From Paracamarosporium sp. OC-R06-R3 (Eukaryota > Ascomycota > Dothideomycetes > Pleosporales > Didymosphaeriaceae), in contig JACVRA010000529.1 of assembly GCA_019828545.1 (NCBI GenBank), positions 1 through 64,000 on the forward strand: a stretch of 64,000 nt of DNA, in the 5' to 3' direction. The notes under the pieces were generated by a model that was given only the letters and a program-made list of their open reading frames with translations, made no database searches and was not told the origin of the DNA. The translations under genes were made by a program, and so were the position numbers. Shown here in pieces: positions 21,580 to 32,758 of the stretch. The stretch's first letter is position 1. Every line of letters begins with the position of its first letter.

Positions 21580-24004
21580 ATGGACCAGCCAACATGGCAA
21601 CAAGAGCAGGAGTTCAATGCATCCAAGGTATGTGAGCCCAGACAGCAGGCGTCTCTTCGCGCCAAAGTTGCGCGTAGCCATTGTTTCTTACTAATAGACC
21701 GTAGAACCAGCCCAAGGACCGCAAGTGGCAGAAACCCAACAATCACTCCAACACAATAGCAGACAAAACACGCGGCGGTGCTCTTGTGGCTGTCGGCCCA
21801 CCTGCCCGTTTAGCGCCTTCCTCCCTTCACCTACTCACACCTTCTACCCTGGCAGCCTCTGAGTCTGCCAACGACACTTCATCGCACCCTGGCGGAGCTT
21901 CTCAACAACAAGGAAAACGAGACAACATGACAAAAGTCCCCGCCAATATCCCCCCTCATAGGCGCAAAAGGCAGGGCAACATGCCTCCCGTGCTTAAAGA
22001 TATCGCGGCTCCCGCTCCTGAGATGGAGGCGCTGAAACTGTCAGACGCGGGGCCCATTCAGGCGGGACCAGCGCAGCCATGCGTGTAAGTGATAAACTCT
22101 GGCTACACTGTTGTGATCTCCAAGATAGGCAATACGATTCCCGATTACAGACTGATGTACCTCTAGCAAGACTGTCAACGACCGACCGAAGGCACCACCT
22201 TCACCACCTTCATCGCCACTCGAGCAGAAAGGACAAATGCGCGTCGTGTGGGAGTACGATGAACCGAAACCTGAACCTCCACCAGAGCGGAAGAAGAGAC
22301 GCAACGGCCGCTGGCCTTCGCCTGTCCGCAAGGGTCGTCACGTTTGGCCCAAGAATCGCGATATGAGACCAGTATCGGATGAAGAGGATGACGGTGGCAT
22401 CGAGTGCAAGTCGGACAGCAATGGCGATCCAGACTACGATGTGAAAAAGCTCATGGACTGGAATGGGGATTGGCTCCCGCCGCCAGAGACTTGGTCGGCC
22501 CGCCATGCATTTACCGATCGCCATTTCGGAGCAAGCATCGAGAAGTGGATTAATGGCCACGATACAAGCTGTACCGAAAACCTGACTGATCTGCTCGAAA
22601 CGGTCGATTATCTCGGTGCCAAGGTACGTTGAACGCTTCCAATCCAATTTGTTAGCCCGTGATGGCTATAGCGTAGCCCGAAAGTACAGAAGCATGAATC
22701 CCCTAGCTGTATGTTCATCTCCTCAAGACTAGGCTAACGTAATGCTTAGGTTGAAGGTGTCGTCTTAATTGATGGCGAGACTGTTGCCCAACAGTCTATC
22801 AACAAGGAGATAGCCCCTCGAAGCTGGATTCCAGCCCAAATTGAGGGTGATGCTCCGCAGTCTTTCTGGCAAGCTTTCCCGAGCCGAGCTCCCGCACCGC
22901 TTAGTGACATTGATATTGCTGAACATCGCCCTTTCTGGGAAGAATACCCTAAGGACAACACTGGCAATTTCCTCAATCCGCTTCAGCATCCGGCCAAATC
23001 AGTACTTGATCTTAACGATGAAGAGAATTGCAAGCCGGGTGCAGAGAAGTCAGCAACGCAGTATTTGAGGGATCTTGCTGAAAAGAACCAAGCGCGCGAG
23101 AGAAGGCGCTGGGAAAAGCGAAACAGAGCACGGCCGGTACAAGCACAGCCGTCGCGCGATGCAGGCTATCTTCCAACCAGCAATGTCTACTTCAGGCCCG
23201 TTGTTCTAGCAGATGCTAATAGCATCCGAGTAAGTAGCCCTAGAGCGAGTTTTGAAGGCCGCCAGTAGCCTGAAGCACCCCAGCATAAGCAATTTCATTG
23301 CGCTATCGCTGCATGACTTTTGCTTTTGATTGATACTAACTTAGTCTCTAGGATCTCTACAACCACTACGTCGAGAAGACGATTAGCGTGCCGGAGTTCA
23401 AGGGGCGAAGCGTCAAAGACATCGTAGACCGGATTCGCACCATCACTAATGAAGGACTCCCTTATATCGTTGCAGTCTACCGTGGTGCTCGCCCTCGAGG
23501 CCCTCAAACCTACGTCAATGAATCCATTGTCGGCATTGCATACATAGACGAGTTTGTCGACAAGGGCAGCATGTATCGTTTCACTTTCGAGCTTGAATGC
23601 TATGTCCACCCAGACTTCATCCGCCAGAACATTGCCAAATGTCTCATTGACCGCCTCCTCGAAATGGTCAACACTAGCTATCCAGCTAAAGGCGGCTACG
23701 ATTGGATCAATCGGGGCGAGTACCTCAAACATGGTTCTGCTCGGGTCGTCAAGGTCATTAACTGTAGCGTTCCCCATGAGGAGGGCGATAACATGGTCTG
23801 GATGACCGAGTTCATGAGGAAGTTCAAATTCCGCAAGGCCGGCCACCTATTCAAGATGGGGTACAAATTCGGCAAGGTGTAAGTCGTTGTCGTATTTTGT
23901 AACTACATTGTGATTCTAATTGTTCTAGCATCGATGTTACTATCTACCAACACGAAACGACTGAAATCATCGATGCCCACGTTCCCCCACAACAGCCTCT
24001 ATGA
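21580..24004 (+). CDS. GNAT acetyltransferase-like protein
   Basis: Six exons: 21580-21627, 21705-22084, 22167-22623, 22750-23229, 23352-23878 and 23929-24004, giving 655 aa; starting at the upstream in-frame ATG 21472 would give 691. The start at MDQPTWQQEQEFNASK was preferred because the extra 36 residues look like leader sequence; both are possible. Residues up to about 430 are polar with basic and Pro-rich runs (PPERKKRRNGRWPSP, RERRRWEKRNRARP). The C-terminal 200 residues form the domain: YFRPVVLADANSIRDLYNHY is the N-terminal strand-helix of GNAT folds, followed by GLPYIVAVYRG, IVGIAYIDEF, a beta strand ending FTFELECYVHPDFIRQNIAKCLIDRLLEMV (acetyl-CoA loop and helix in the family), and VWMTEFMRKFKFRKAGHLFKMGYKFGK. 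The classical Q/RxxGxG loop is not obvious, so activity is uncertain. Substrate is unknown. Confidence 0.85.
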
Positions 24005-24625
24005 GAAAAAGGTGCTCTCTACCGTACCTCCCCACAAGGTGTGGCTTCAGCAACACAACGGGGAAGAATAGGCTCTGATAAAAGTAGCCTTTGTCTGTTT
24101 CCCGACTGTGCTCTTCATTCTGGTTCAAGTCTGTTAGTTTGCCTAAGACAATCTCTACCTATCCTTGTTTGCTCTCAATAGCCTGCGATCTGAGCAAAGG
24201 AGCTAGGTTGCTTAGAGATGTGAAGAGTATTGAGGACATTGAGCCTCTCCAGCTCTTCGATGGTAACAAGGAAGTCCTTGACTATGTCTGCGGGTTGATA
24301 AAACATGTAGAATAGCACACTGACTAACAAATGGCGATGATTGTGGATCTCCGTACTACTTTTCTATGCTTCGTGAGATATATTAAATTGTGACACGCCT
24401 TTAATATTGGTCCGCCTACGAATACATATATGAAAATGAGGCAGGAGGCTGGAAGCTACACCAGCCATGACGAAAACGTTATGAAATTCTCCTGCAATGT
24501 TAATACGACCCCGCGTAATCAGACAATCAATCTCACTAACACACCACTATACCAACATGGACGATATCCACACCTCTACATCTTCCCCGTCACAACGATT
24601 GTTCTCATAGCATTTCCCTCTCACA
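24005..24625. other. Convergent 3' intergenic region
   Basis: 621 bases between the stop of the acetyltransferase-like gene (plus) and the stop of YSH1 (minus). Low GC toward 24350-24450. Expected to hold both 3' untranslated regions; no other feature seen. Confidence 0.5.
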
Positions 24626-27600
24626 TTATGCCCATAGCCCACTAACCGTCTCCACCCCTCTCTCAACCACGGCCTTGATTCTCGCCTTGAGCGTCTTGTT
24701 TGCGCACTCGACCTCCAGGTCCTCCAACCACACTCGCGCCGCATACTTGTCAAACTTGATTTCTATCCCTGGCACCGGAATGCCTAGGTTATGGAGGCGT
24801 CGTAGCTCGGCTTTGTCCTCGGGAGATGTCGGCCCCGTGACGCTGGGCGCTGCAGCGATGGAGTAGGGCTCGGTGATCTCCATGGGTGTGCCGTTGGTGG
24901 ATTCGGTAGGAGAGGTAGTGCCTAAGGGAACGAGTGGTGGGAGTAATTTCGATGTACGAGGGAGGGATAAGGGTGTGATTGCGTCGGCGCCGAATTGATT
25001 TTCGAGGATCAGGAAGAGGCGGTCGAGGCGGGTGGACGGATCGGCGGTGCGGTGGGGATGAGGGTCTTTGAAGCGGTGGGAGAGGGAATCGTGGTTTTTT
25101 AGGTCGCCGTCGTGAGAATGAGAGTGTTGGCGAGAGGATTCTGCAAGGTATTAGCGTCCGTTTTGACTTGTGGCATAAAGTTTGACGGTGGGCAAAGAAG
25201 AAGTATGACTTACGCTTCACAGCCGCAGGCGAGCTTTCCACTGTGCACAATGCAGCAAGCACGGCATCCGCGATACCATCGTTGATCACATTACCCTCCC
25301 ACTCGACCTCAACAAGTCCGCTAGGCTGGCACAGAACGCTCACGCAATCCATGACAATATACTTAATACTCGACCTGCTGATCTCCTCGTCTGCATCCTC
25401 ATTGACGCCGTTTCCGTTCATGTTCACCTCTTTTCCTTCGACAGCTGCATCTGTAACTTCCTCTTCTTTTATAGCGCCGAAAGCGCCCTCGAGTACCCAC
25501 CGAATCAGGTCCACACCCGCTGCCGACAACCTCATGTGCTGCCGACACACGATTGTCGTTGTCGTCAGTCCAGCGTATTCTTTCAAGTCCTCGGGCGCCA
25601 TGAAAGAGAGCTTGAAATCAGTCTCATGCTGGATGAGTACACCGCTGATTAAGTTTGGTTGCTCCTCTGCGTCACCGTCTTCCCCATCCTCGGCCTTGAA
25701 GCGAGGTAAAGGTGGCGAGATGGATGCAAGTTTACCAACAACCTTGGCGATCTTATCCGTTCTGAAGGGAATGCGGAGTTCCTCGCAGTTACCAGGAGAA
25801 AAGATTTTAACGGGGTCTTTTCGGTGTGCGTTGAAGCCGAGAAGTTTGGATTTGAGACGGTTCATGTTACCTTTCTCGCCGTGGACTAGGATCTATATGG
25901 GAAAAGAATGGTTAGCGCTGTATCAATTTGCCGCAGCACCATAAACCAAAGGGTGGAAAAGAGTTGAAAACTTACAACTACGGGCGCGTTGACTTCTGCC
26001 ACAAACTCCATGTTCTCTTTGCCATCGACATGCGCCGCAAAACTGAATTCTTGGACTGTGCAACGCCGTGGTATCTTCTTTTGCTCGTTCTCGTTCTGGC
26101 CAGGACGACGCGATTGATTACCCCGTTGGGTGATGCAAGGAATCTCTTCTGGCTCCTTCACGATTTCCTTAGCCATGGTGCCCTCGACGGAGTAACCGGT
26201 GATAACAACGCCATTTCTAGGGTCGGGAGCCCACTTCTCGAGTAGCTCGCGCGAGGTACCGGACTGCATCATACCCGGCGAAGCCAACATGATGCACCCG
26301 CCTACATCGTCAAAGCGTTCAAGTGACTTCAAGCTGCGCACGAAACGGAAGTCCCAAGGTCCTCCTTTACTCACGTCACCTGCTGCTTCAGCTTCCGCCA
26401 TACGCTCGCGGAAGAGGCGTTTGATGTTGTCGTTCATGGCGGAGACGTATGTTTGGTAGACGACCATACATTTTCGCGCCAAGCTGGAATTGTAGTATAT
26501 CGGAATCTTCTGGTATTCTGGGTGCTTAGCCCAATACTCATCTAAGATCAGGAGGAGCTCCTGTGCACGACCAAGCGCGAAGACGGGGAGGAGGGCGCGG
26601 CCACCGCGGTTAAGGATATCGGTGATCGACTTCATCAATTGGGCTTCCCGCTGGACACGTGGGGTATGCGTCGAGATGCCAAAAGTCGATTCCGTGATCA
26701 AGACATCGATCTTGACATCTTTGGGTATGGAAGCCGACACCAGATGCCGGTCATCTTCTCTAGAGTAGTCACCTGTGAAGAGTATCTTCAGGCCTGCAAT
26801 TTCGATCTGGAACATTGCCGCTCCCAAGACGTGGCCCGCCGGGTACGGCGTTATTCGAATTCCGGAGATAGTGTGTGTAGTATAGAAGTCGATGGCTTCG
26901 ATCATGGGAAATGTGTTTGTGTGGTCTTGCTCGGTGTACATTTGAATCTTGTTCTCTGCCGAGCTGGACATGTTGCCGACTCGGACGGAGTCTGAGATCA
27001 GCCATTTGTAAATAGCTTTTGTAGGGTGTGTCATGAAGACCCGGCCGTTGAAGTTCGTCTTGGCCAGGACATAGGGTAATGAGGCGGCATGGTCGACGTG
27101 GAAACTTGGCGGTGTTAGCAGTCTGTAGCAGTGGCCGAATGTCGATATCAATGCTATGTACATGCGAGTGGATGATAGCGGGATAAAGCACATCACCGAG
27201 TCGAACAGTATGATGCAAATATATTCCATTGGTTCTCGTATACATGAAGCCTGATATCCGCAATGTCCGACTGCAGTGATGCGCCGCGTCCATCCTCCAA
27301 ACACTAGAACGACTGCATGTTACTTACTGTGAGATTAGCAGCACATCTACGGTGCTTAGGTCGAAGTCATCATAGAAGGGCATGGCTTGGAGGCCTTCGT
27401 GGGCGGGGTGCATGCCAGCGTCGAGCTAGACTCGGTCAGCAATGCCATGGTCGTCGCATGTAGTGGTCCGACGCACCATAACCGTCTTGCCTTTGTACTG
27501 TATGATATGGCAAGAGCGGCCGACCTCGTTGCCTCCGCCGAGACACAGGAACATGAGCTCGTCGGAAGGGTCTACGGGGTCGTCGTCGTCGGGCGCCATG

Positions 27601-27626
27601 GCGCCTAGCTTTCGCTTTGTCGCCAT
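24626..27626 (-). CDS. YSH1: mRNA 3'-end endonuclease Ysh1/CPSF73
   Basis: Five exons: 27626-27477, 27425-27328, 27104-25976, 25892-25214 and 25140-24626, giving 856 aa. It is the metallo-beta-lactamase/beta-CASP nuclease that cuts pre-mRNA before polyadenylation in the cleavage and polyadenylation factor. Start MATKRKLG is followed by [14 protein letters not shown] (first strands) and LDAGMHP. The zinc motif HFHVDH is residues 83-88; its first His codon is split by the 223-nt second intron. Further ligands are in [12 protein letters not shown] and [13 protein letters not shown]. The beta-CASP part has [27 protein letters not shown] and [24 protein letters not shown] and the APVVILVHGE hinge give the last ligand histidine. 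The C-terminal CPSF73-type domain follows, with a low-complexity insert ([22 protein letters not shown]). Complete and essential. It shares a 374-bp divergent promoter with TAF4. Confidence 0.97.
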
Positions 27627-28000
27627 GGCTGTGTCTATGCCAGGCGGTCACGGAAGAGCCAGCTGTACAGGCACAAGGACTAGTCTATATCATCGGTCAG
27701 ACAGCGGTCTCCAGCAGAGGCAGGCGGGTGAGGTGAGGTCGCAACGGGCGGCGGGCGTGTCTCTGATTGTTCGCGACGGCCGACGATTAGCCGGCGTCCG
27801 TGCGCCCGCGACTTCCCTCGTCGCGACTGCTCCTGCTCCCCCATCAACCACGCAGTCGCTCTTGCCCTTGCCCGCCACGCGCACCTTCCGTCGACGTCGC
27901 CCGCCGCCTGCCCGAGTCGCCGCCTCCACCTGCCGCCCCCACTGCGCCCGTGGATGAACCGCCGCCCGCGCCGCCGCTAGAAGTCGAGGGAACGGGCACC
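27627..28000. promoter_or_regulatory. Shared divergent promoter, YSH1/TAF4
   Basis: Only 374 bases separate the start codons of YSH1 (minus) and TAF4 (plus), so both transcripts must start here. The plus frame of TAF4 stays open back to 27800 without an ATG. No TATA box is evident; sequence is GC-rich and pyrimidine-rich close to TAF4. Confidence 0.6.
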
Positions 28001-29881
28001 ATGGCCCACCCGCACTACAACCAGTACCAGCAGAACATGCACGGCATGCCGCCGCTGCAGACGCAGGGCTCCATGCAAAACCAGCGCCCCTTCTCGCCGC
28101 AGCAGCCCTACCAGCAGTCGCCAGGCGCCATGTCCCCCACCAGCGGTGGCATCCCGCCCGCAAAGCGCCAGCGTCTGTCGCCCCAGCCCATCTCGCCCTA
28201 CAGCTCGCAGTACAACTCGCCCTTCTCCAACTCGAATCCGCAATACTCGACCCACACCTCGCCCTACGCAACCTCGCCGCCGGGAAACCAGTACCTCTCC
28301 CTGCCCCAGTCGCCCGCCGCTTCGCAGCCCTCGACCCCTTCGTTCCATCAGCCGCAGCCATACCAGCCTCCGCAAATGGCAGGCGACCCGCGGCCGCCCT
28401 TTCCGGGCGCCATGCTGCCGCCAAAGGTCCCTGCCAGCAAGGCTCAGAAGGACGACGAGCTGGAGAAGAGCACTGCCAAGGACTCGAACCCCAACACGCT
28501 TGCCGACGTCATCACAGGCTCCGGTATCGATCTGCAGCGCGAAGAAGAGGCCTTGTTGCAGTACAATTCGTTCAACTCGCAGGGCTCTGCGTCGACCATT
28601 TCCCCGCACGGCAGCTTCAATCAGTGGTCCCAGCAGGCTAGTCACGGTGCCTTTCAAGGATCTGGACCGCTCAACCAACCAAAAACCAAGGAACAACAGG
28701 AGGAAGAGCTACGGCAGAAGCATGCAAACGTTGCCCGCATACACAACGAAGCAGCTTCGCACCCACTGACAGACCCTTTCCTTCTCGCTGCTGGCGTGCG
28801 ACAACGCATGTCCAAGAAGGTCTACGAGCACGGCATCAAACTGGATTTGGAAGGGCTGTTTGACAAAATCCCCAGTGCTGTTCAAAATGTGTCACGTCGG
28901 GAGATGGGTGGGTCTAATGGAGAATCGATTGTAGAACTCCAAGCGACCAGTCTCCTCAACAATGGAGCGCCCCTCGTGGACCTCGTCTCCCTTGTGTCTC
29001 TCGCTGCAGAGGAGCGCATGCGCACTGTAATAGAAGACGCATTCGCACTGGCACAAGGTCGTCGGAACACTGCACAAGGCGTTGTTCCTCCAAATCTAGC
29101 TGACCTCGCTGTCGCTGATGGAGAAGCTCGACGCACAGAAGCTGCCGTGCCGAACATCTCAAAGACGGCATGGGAGACATCGGATAGCGCTGCTAGTCCG
29201 ACAGCACGTTTGCCCACGCCCCCCAATGATGTGTCTCCGGCACCGCAGGCAACAATACAATTCACCCACAATCCCATAGTTAATGCCCTCAAGCGTAGAA
29301 TGCAAGAGGATGAGAAGTTCGAAGCAGCTCGGATCGCCAAGCGACAGAAACGTCTGCAAGGCAACTCAGCTACACAAAATGACACGCCTATCGCAGCACC
29401 AACGTCGTTCCCAGACAAACCTATAACAAAGAAGGAGCGCGACCGCCTCAACAAGGCTGGCAATACCGAAGAAGCCGTACACAAACGAGCCAACGAGACC
29501 GCTGCCATGGCCCTCGGCATGAAAAAGGGTAAAAAGGCCAAGTACTCCTGGATGGATATAGGCAGCGGTGGTGGCTCCGGCGCCGCCACGCCGAGGGGTA
29601 ACGTAAGCACGGGTGGAGGTGCAAGTGGGACGGCTACACCGGCAGCGGCACAGATAGACCGCGGTCTACAGGCCAACAAGCGCGTGTTTCAAGGTGGCGA
29701 TTTGGAGAAGGGTGACGAAGGGGCGAAAATCCAGCTTCGTGACCTGGTACACGTTCTCGAACTAGATGGCAAAGAGCGCAAGGCGCTTGTACAGATCATA
29801 GCACGTATGCGCGGCGCAGACACGGAGGCGAAAAAGATTGAGGATCGACTACGGGCTGCTCCTATTCCTACGGCACGGTGA
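28001..29881 (+). CDS. TAF4: TFIID subunit TAF4
   Basis: Single exon, 626 aa, starting at the first in-frame ATG (MAHPHYNQYQQNMHG). The first 170 residues are Gln/Pro/Ser/Tyr rich, typical of TAF4 activator-contact regions. From about 170 to the end lies the TAF4 C-terminal domain: NTLADVITGSGIDLQREEEALL, then a histone-fold part with HPLTDPFLLAAGVRQRMSKK and VDLVSLVSLAAEERMRTVIED, and the terminal KIQLRDLVHVLELDGKERKAL helix. TAF4 pairs with TAF12 through the histone fold and anchors the TFIID core at promoters. A Gly-rich linker (GSGGGSGAATPRG) precedes the last helix. Length and order fit fungal TAF4, and no frame break is seen. Confidence 0.93.
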   Translation: MAHPHYNQYQQNMHGMPPLQTQGSMQNQRPFSPQQPYQQSPGAMSPTSGGIPPAKRQRLSPQPISPYSSQYNSPFSNSNPQYSTHTSPYATSPPGNQYLSLPQSPAASQPSTPSFHQPQPYQPPQMAGDPRPPFPGAMLPPKVPASKAQKDDELEKSTAKDSNPNTLADVITGSGIDLQREEEALLQYNSFNSQGSASTISPHGSFNQWSQQASHGAFQGSGPLNQPKTKEQQEEELRQKHANVARIHNEAASHPLTDPFLLAAGVRQRMSKKVYEHGIKLDLEGLFDKIPSAVQNVSRREMGGSNGESIVELQATSLLNNGAPLVDLVSLVSLAAEERMRTVIEDAFALAQGRRNTAQGVVPPNLADLAVADGEARRTEAAVPNISKTAWETSDSAASPTARLPTPPNDVSPAPQATIQFTHNPIVNALKRRMQEDEKFEAARIAKRQKRLQGNSATQNDTPIAAPTSFPDKPITKKERDRLNKAGNTEEAVHKRANETAAMALGMKKGKKAKYSWMDIGSGGGSGAATPRGNVSTGGGASGTATPAAAQIDRGLQANKRVFQGGDLEKGDEGAKIQLRDLVHVLELDGKERKALVQIIARMRGADTEAKKIEDRLRAAPIPTAR

Positions 29882-30569
29882 AGGGCCCACTTAGACGTCC
29901 TATCCTAGAGGGGGAGTTTTGGTATTTTCTGGATGACGGTTATTTCTAGGCACATTCATCAGCGGCGGCGTTTTGTAACTTGTTCCATCGGAAATGGGAT
30001 AGGTGGGATTGAATTGGGGAGGATCTGCATCATGCCCCACGGTCTTCGGTGGACTTCTTCCCGCAGAATTGTATTAAAAACATCAGACTGCGGCTGCTGC
30101 TGCTACGAGGAGAAGCAGCTCTCCGCGGCCAAATTGAATCAAGGAATAGTAATTATTAAAGTGAACATCATTGCGAATATGAATTAAAAAAGACTGTAAT
30201 GGGAAAACGGTCTCTCCAGGTGTTGTGTAATGTGCAAATGCAACGATAACTTGATGTGTAAGTGACATCGTTAGTTAGCATTACAATCGAGGATAGCCTA
30301 GCTACTACGAGGTGGTCTATTCCAGTCACGTTTCTCTCTCAGATCAAATAGCGAGGCGTAGGAACTTTCTATGGAAAGAATAGGCACCAATTTTGGGTTA
30401 TGGGCCTTTTGAAGCTTGGGAAGATGACACACATTAGACTTCAAAGCAAGGCACTGGTTGCATAACACGGGATATGCAAAATGCGGATACGTAGATTGCG
30501 ATACTAATTTCCCATAAATACACAGTTTTTGATCTGTACACATTGTCCGTTCCAACATTTCCTGTTCCC
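29882..30569. other. Convergent 3' intergenic region
   Basis: 688 bases between the stop of TAF4 (plus) and the stop of the phosphatase-like gene (minus). Contains 3' untranslated sequence; a CTG/CTGCTG run occurs at about 30092-30102. No gene or RNA recognised. Confidence 0.5.
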
Positions 30570-32559
30570 CTACTCATACCCGGCGGGCTCCACTTCCTTG
30601 GGAAACGACTCCGCATCAACGTTACTCGCACAGGCGTGTTTCCAGTTCTTGGGGGTATACTTGTCGACGATGCCCTTGAACGCTTCCTGCGACATCGTCA
30701 GTCTCTTCATGGAGACGCTTACTTCGAAAAAGAAAAATCGATGCACTTACCAGCGTGCAAAACGACGTGTCGCCATCCAGATGTTTACCTTCCGGTTTGC
30801 ACCCAGGTACCTGCATAATCTTGTCATTGTATCGTATCCGGACATAGTAGTCTTTCATCTCGTTCCGTTGCTCCGGGGTGAGGTCGGTCAATGGTTTGCG
30901 CGCGATGCCCTCCGGTTCAGAGGGGGATCGGTCTGAGGCTTTGTTGCTCCCGAAGAGGGATTTCCACCAGCTCTGCGGCTTCTCGTCTGAGACCTTGAAC
31001 GTACCTGCCGAAGCCGGTGCGTCCGAAAGGGATTGTGTTCCGGTGGTAGCAGCCTTCTTGCGGAACAACTCAAAGGCGATATGACTCGTGAACGGTGGCC
31101 ACTTCTCACCTTCGAAAGCCCCAAGGCTAGTTAAACATGCTGCGAGGGTTGTATCGTGGCAACCAGACAGTGCGAGCTTGATATCGGTTTCACCACCTCT
31201 GCCATGACCCAGGTCACCGTCATCGCCGCCAATCTCTACGAGTCCGTCACTGCCATTTCGTTCGACGCTCCCGGTCATGCGGCTTGTAATATCGCCCATC
31301 AAGCCACCGATACCTAGCATACGATACTCGGCGCTCTCCTTGTAGCCTTCAAACCACTCTTCTACACCGATCTTGTCGATGATGGCGCGGGCTTTGGGAT
31401 CATAGAACTCTTTTGGTAGTTTAGTCGCTGGGCCGTGGGCATCTGTAGCATTGATCGTATCCATAATTCCTGAGAGTCTGGGATGAGAATCCACAGCCAC
31501 GGGATGCTTGCCTGGCATCCACTTGGAGAACAGTTTGGAGAGATATTGCATGTCTTCTGTCTCATTCCAACGCTGAGCGGCACGATCTGCGAAGGCACGG
31601 CTCAGATGGGCAAAACGTCTGCAGTTACCATCGTTGGGGAAGAGCGTCTCGTCAGCGGGTGTTCTGGTGATGATGGTTGGGCTGGGAAAGTCGGCTGTTC
31701 TAGCGCTGGGAGGGTAGAAACCATAGAATGCCTGCTGTACGGATTCTAGAGCTCTTGGGATTGGAGTCGCTCGCAGATAGATCATGTCCGAATCGGAGAT
31801 AAGCTTTGGCATGAAGTGGAGTTGGTCTACGTAAAGACGGCGGAGACGCTGTCCGAGCGCAAGAGTTGTTTCGCGTCCCTTGTCTGTGAGCTCTCCGGGT
31901 TGACTGGAACGTTCAATGTCAGACTATGTCTATGTAGTATTGTAGAAAGATGCGAAACATACCATATGGCATCAAATTCTCCTTCCGGACCGGAAGCAAT
32001 TACTGCACTAGATTAGCAGCCGCAGATATTGGGGTTGAATGGGGGCTCTATACCAGGGCCATCATCTAGGCCAAATGTTTCCAGTCTCCGTCTGTATTTC
32101 AACTGGTCCCACTTGGACCAGTCTGTGGTCGCCATTACAACACTGGAGAACTGGCGGGCCGAGTTGCAGTATGGCCAGTCTGTGATGCGTTAGCCTTCAT
32201 TTTGGCGCCCCACCCCGGAAAGCATACATGGTCTTAGACCAGTCTGCCAGTTCTAGTCAGCATGGACATGTTGTGATGTGAATGCAGGCTTACGTTCTGA
32301 AAGCGAGGTGACACGGGACTGCGTTCGCCTACACGCATTGGTCAATTGTGGCTGTCATGCAGTATCACGCGAGAACCGTAACGAACCATGGCGAAGTAAC
32401 TGCATTCATGTTATTATCAAGATAAAGGAGCGTATATGGTCATTTTGGTTGGAGAGCGAGGGCACTTACAACTTGGACTAGCTGGAGCTCGAGTTGCTGT
32501 GGGTAGAGCTGTGCAAGCTCCTCGTTCGAGTACGGCGCACGCGGAACGAACGTGGTCAT
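30570..32559 (-). CDS. Histidine acid phosphatase-like protein with microexons
   Basis: Eight exons: 32559-32470, 32399-32387, 32328-32294, 32243-32228, 32179-32054, 32002-31963, 31903-30751 and 30686-30570, total 529 aa. It belongs to the histidine phosphatase superfamily, clade 2 (acid phosphatase/lysophosphatidic acid phosphatase type). The catalytic RHGERSP is residues 33-39 and the partner HD is His356-Asp357 in LALSGCHDTTLAA. GELTDKGRETTLALGQRLR is the usual helix after the core. No signal peptide, so probably cytosolic or organellar. Exons 2 and 4 are only 13 and 16 nt: TTACTTCGCCATG supplies LLRH and the first base of Gly; ACTGGTCTAAGACCAT supplies TGLRP and part of Tyr. With them the protein reads QVLLRHGERSPVSPRFQN, then TGLRPYWPYC, matching the family; without them the active site is lost. 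Product substrate is not known. Confidence 0.9.
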
Positions 32560-32758
32560 GTCGGCGCGATTGGAGTGAAAAGGCCTGCTTTCACCAGCTT
32601 GCGTCGATAATAGACGATGGAGGTCGCGGCTCATGCGTCACCGCCATTGCACGTGGAAGGGAGCTTTGGCCGTGGCGGCATTGCCCTTCGCAGCTAGCGC
32701 CCGCCAGTCGCCAGACGCGAAAAAGAGCCATCGGTCCATCCGACGCGGACGCCTCGCC
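32560..32758. promoter_or_regulatory. Short divergent promoter, phosphatase/PPR
   Basis: 199 bases between two start codons on opposite strands. The plus frame remains open back to 32633 with an ATG, so the PPR start at 32759 is a choice (see that entry); if 32633 is used, the promoter shrinks to 73 bases. Confidence 0.5.

Noticed and set aside
27690..28424. Ala/Arg-rich open frame antisense to the 5' part of TAF4
   Set aside because: Low-complexity mirror of the Gln/Pro-rich TAF4 codons.
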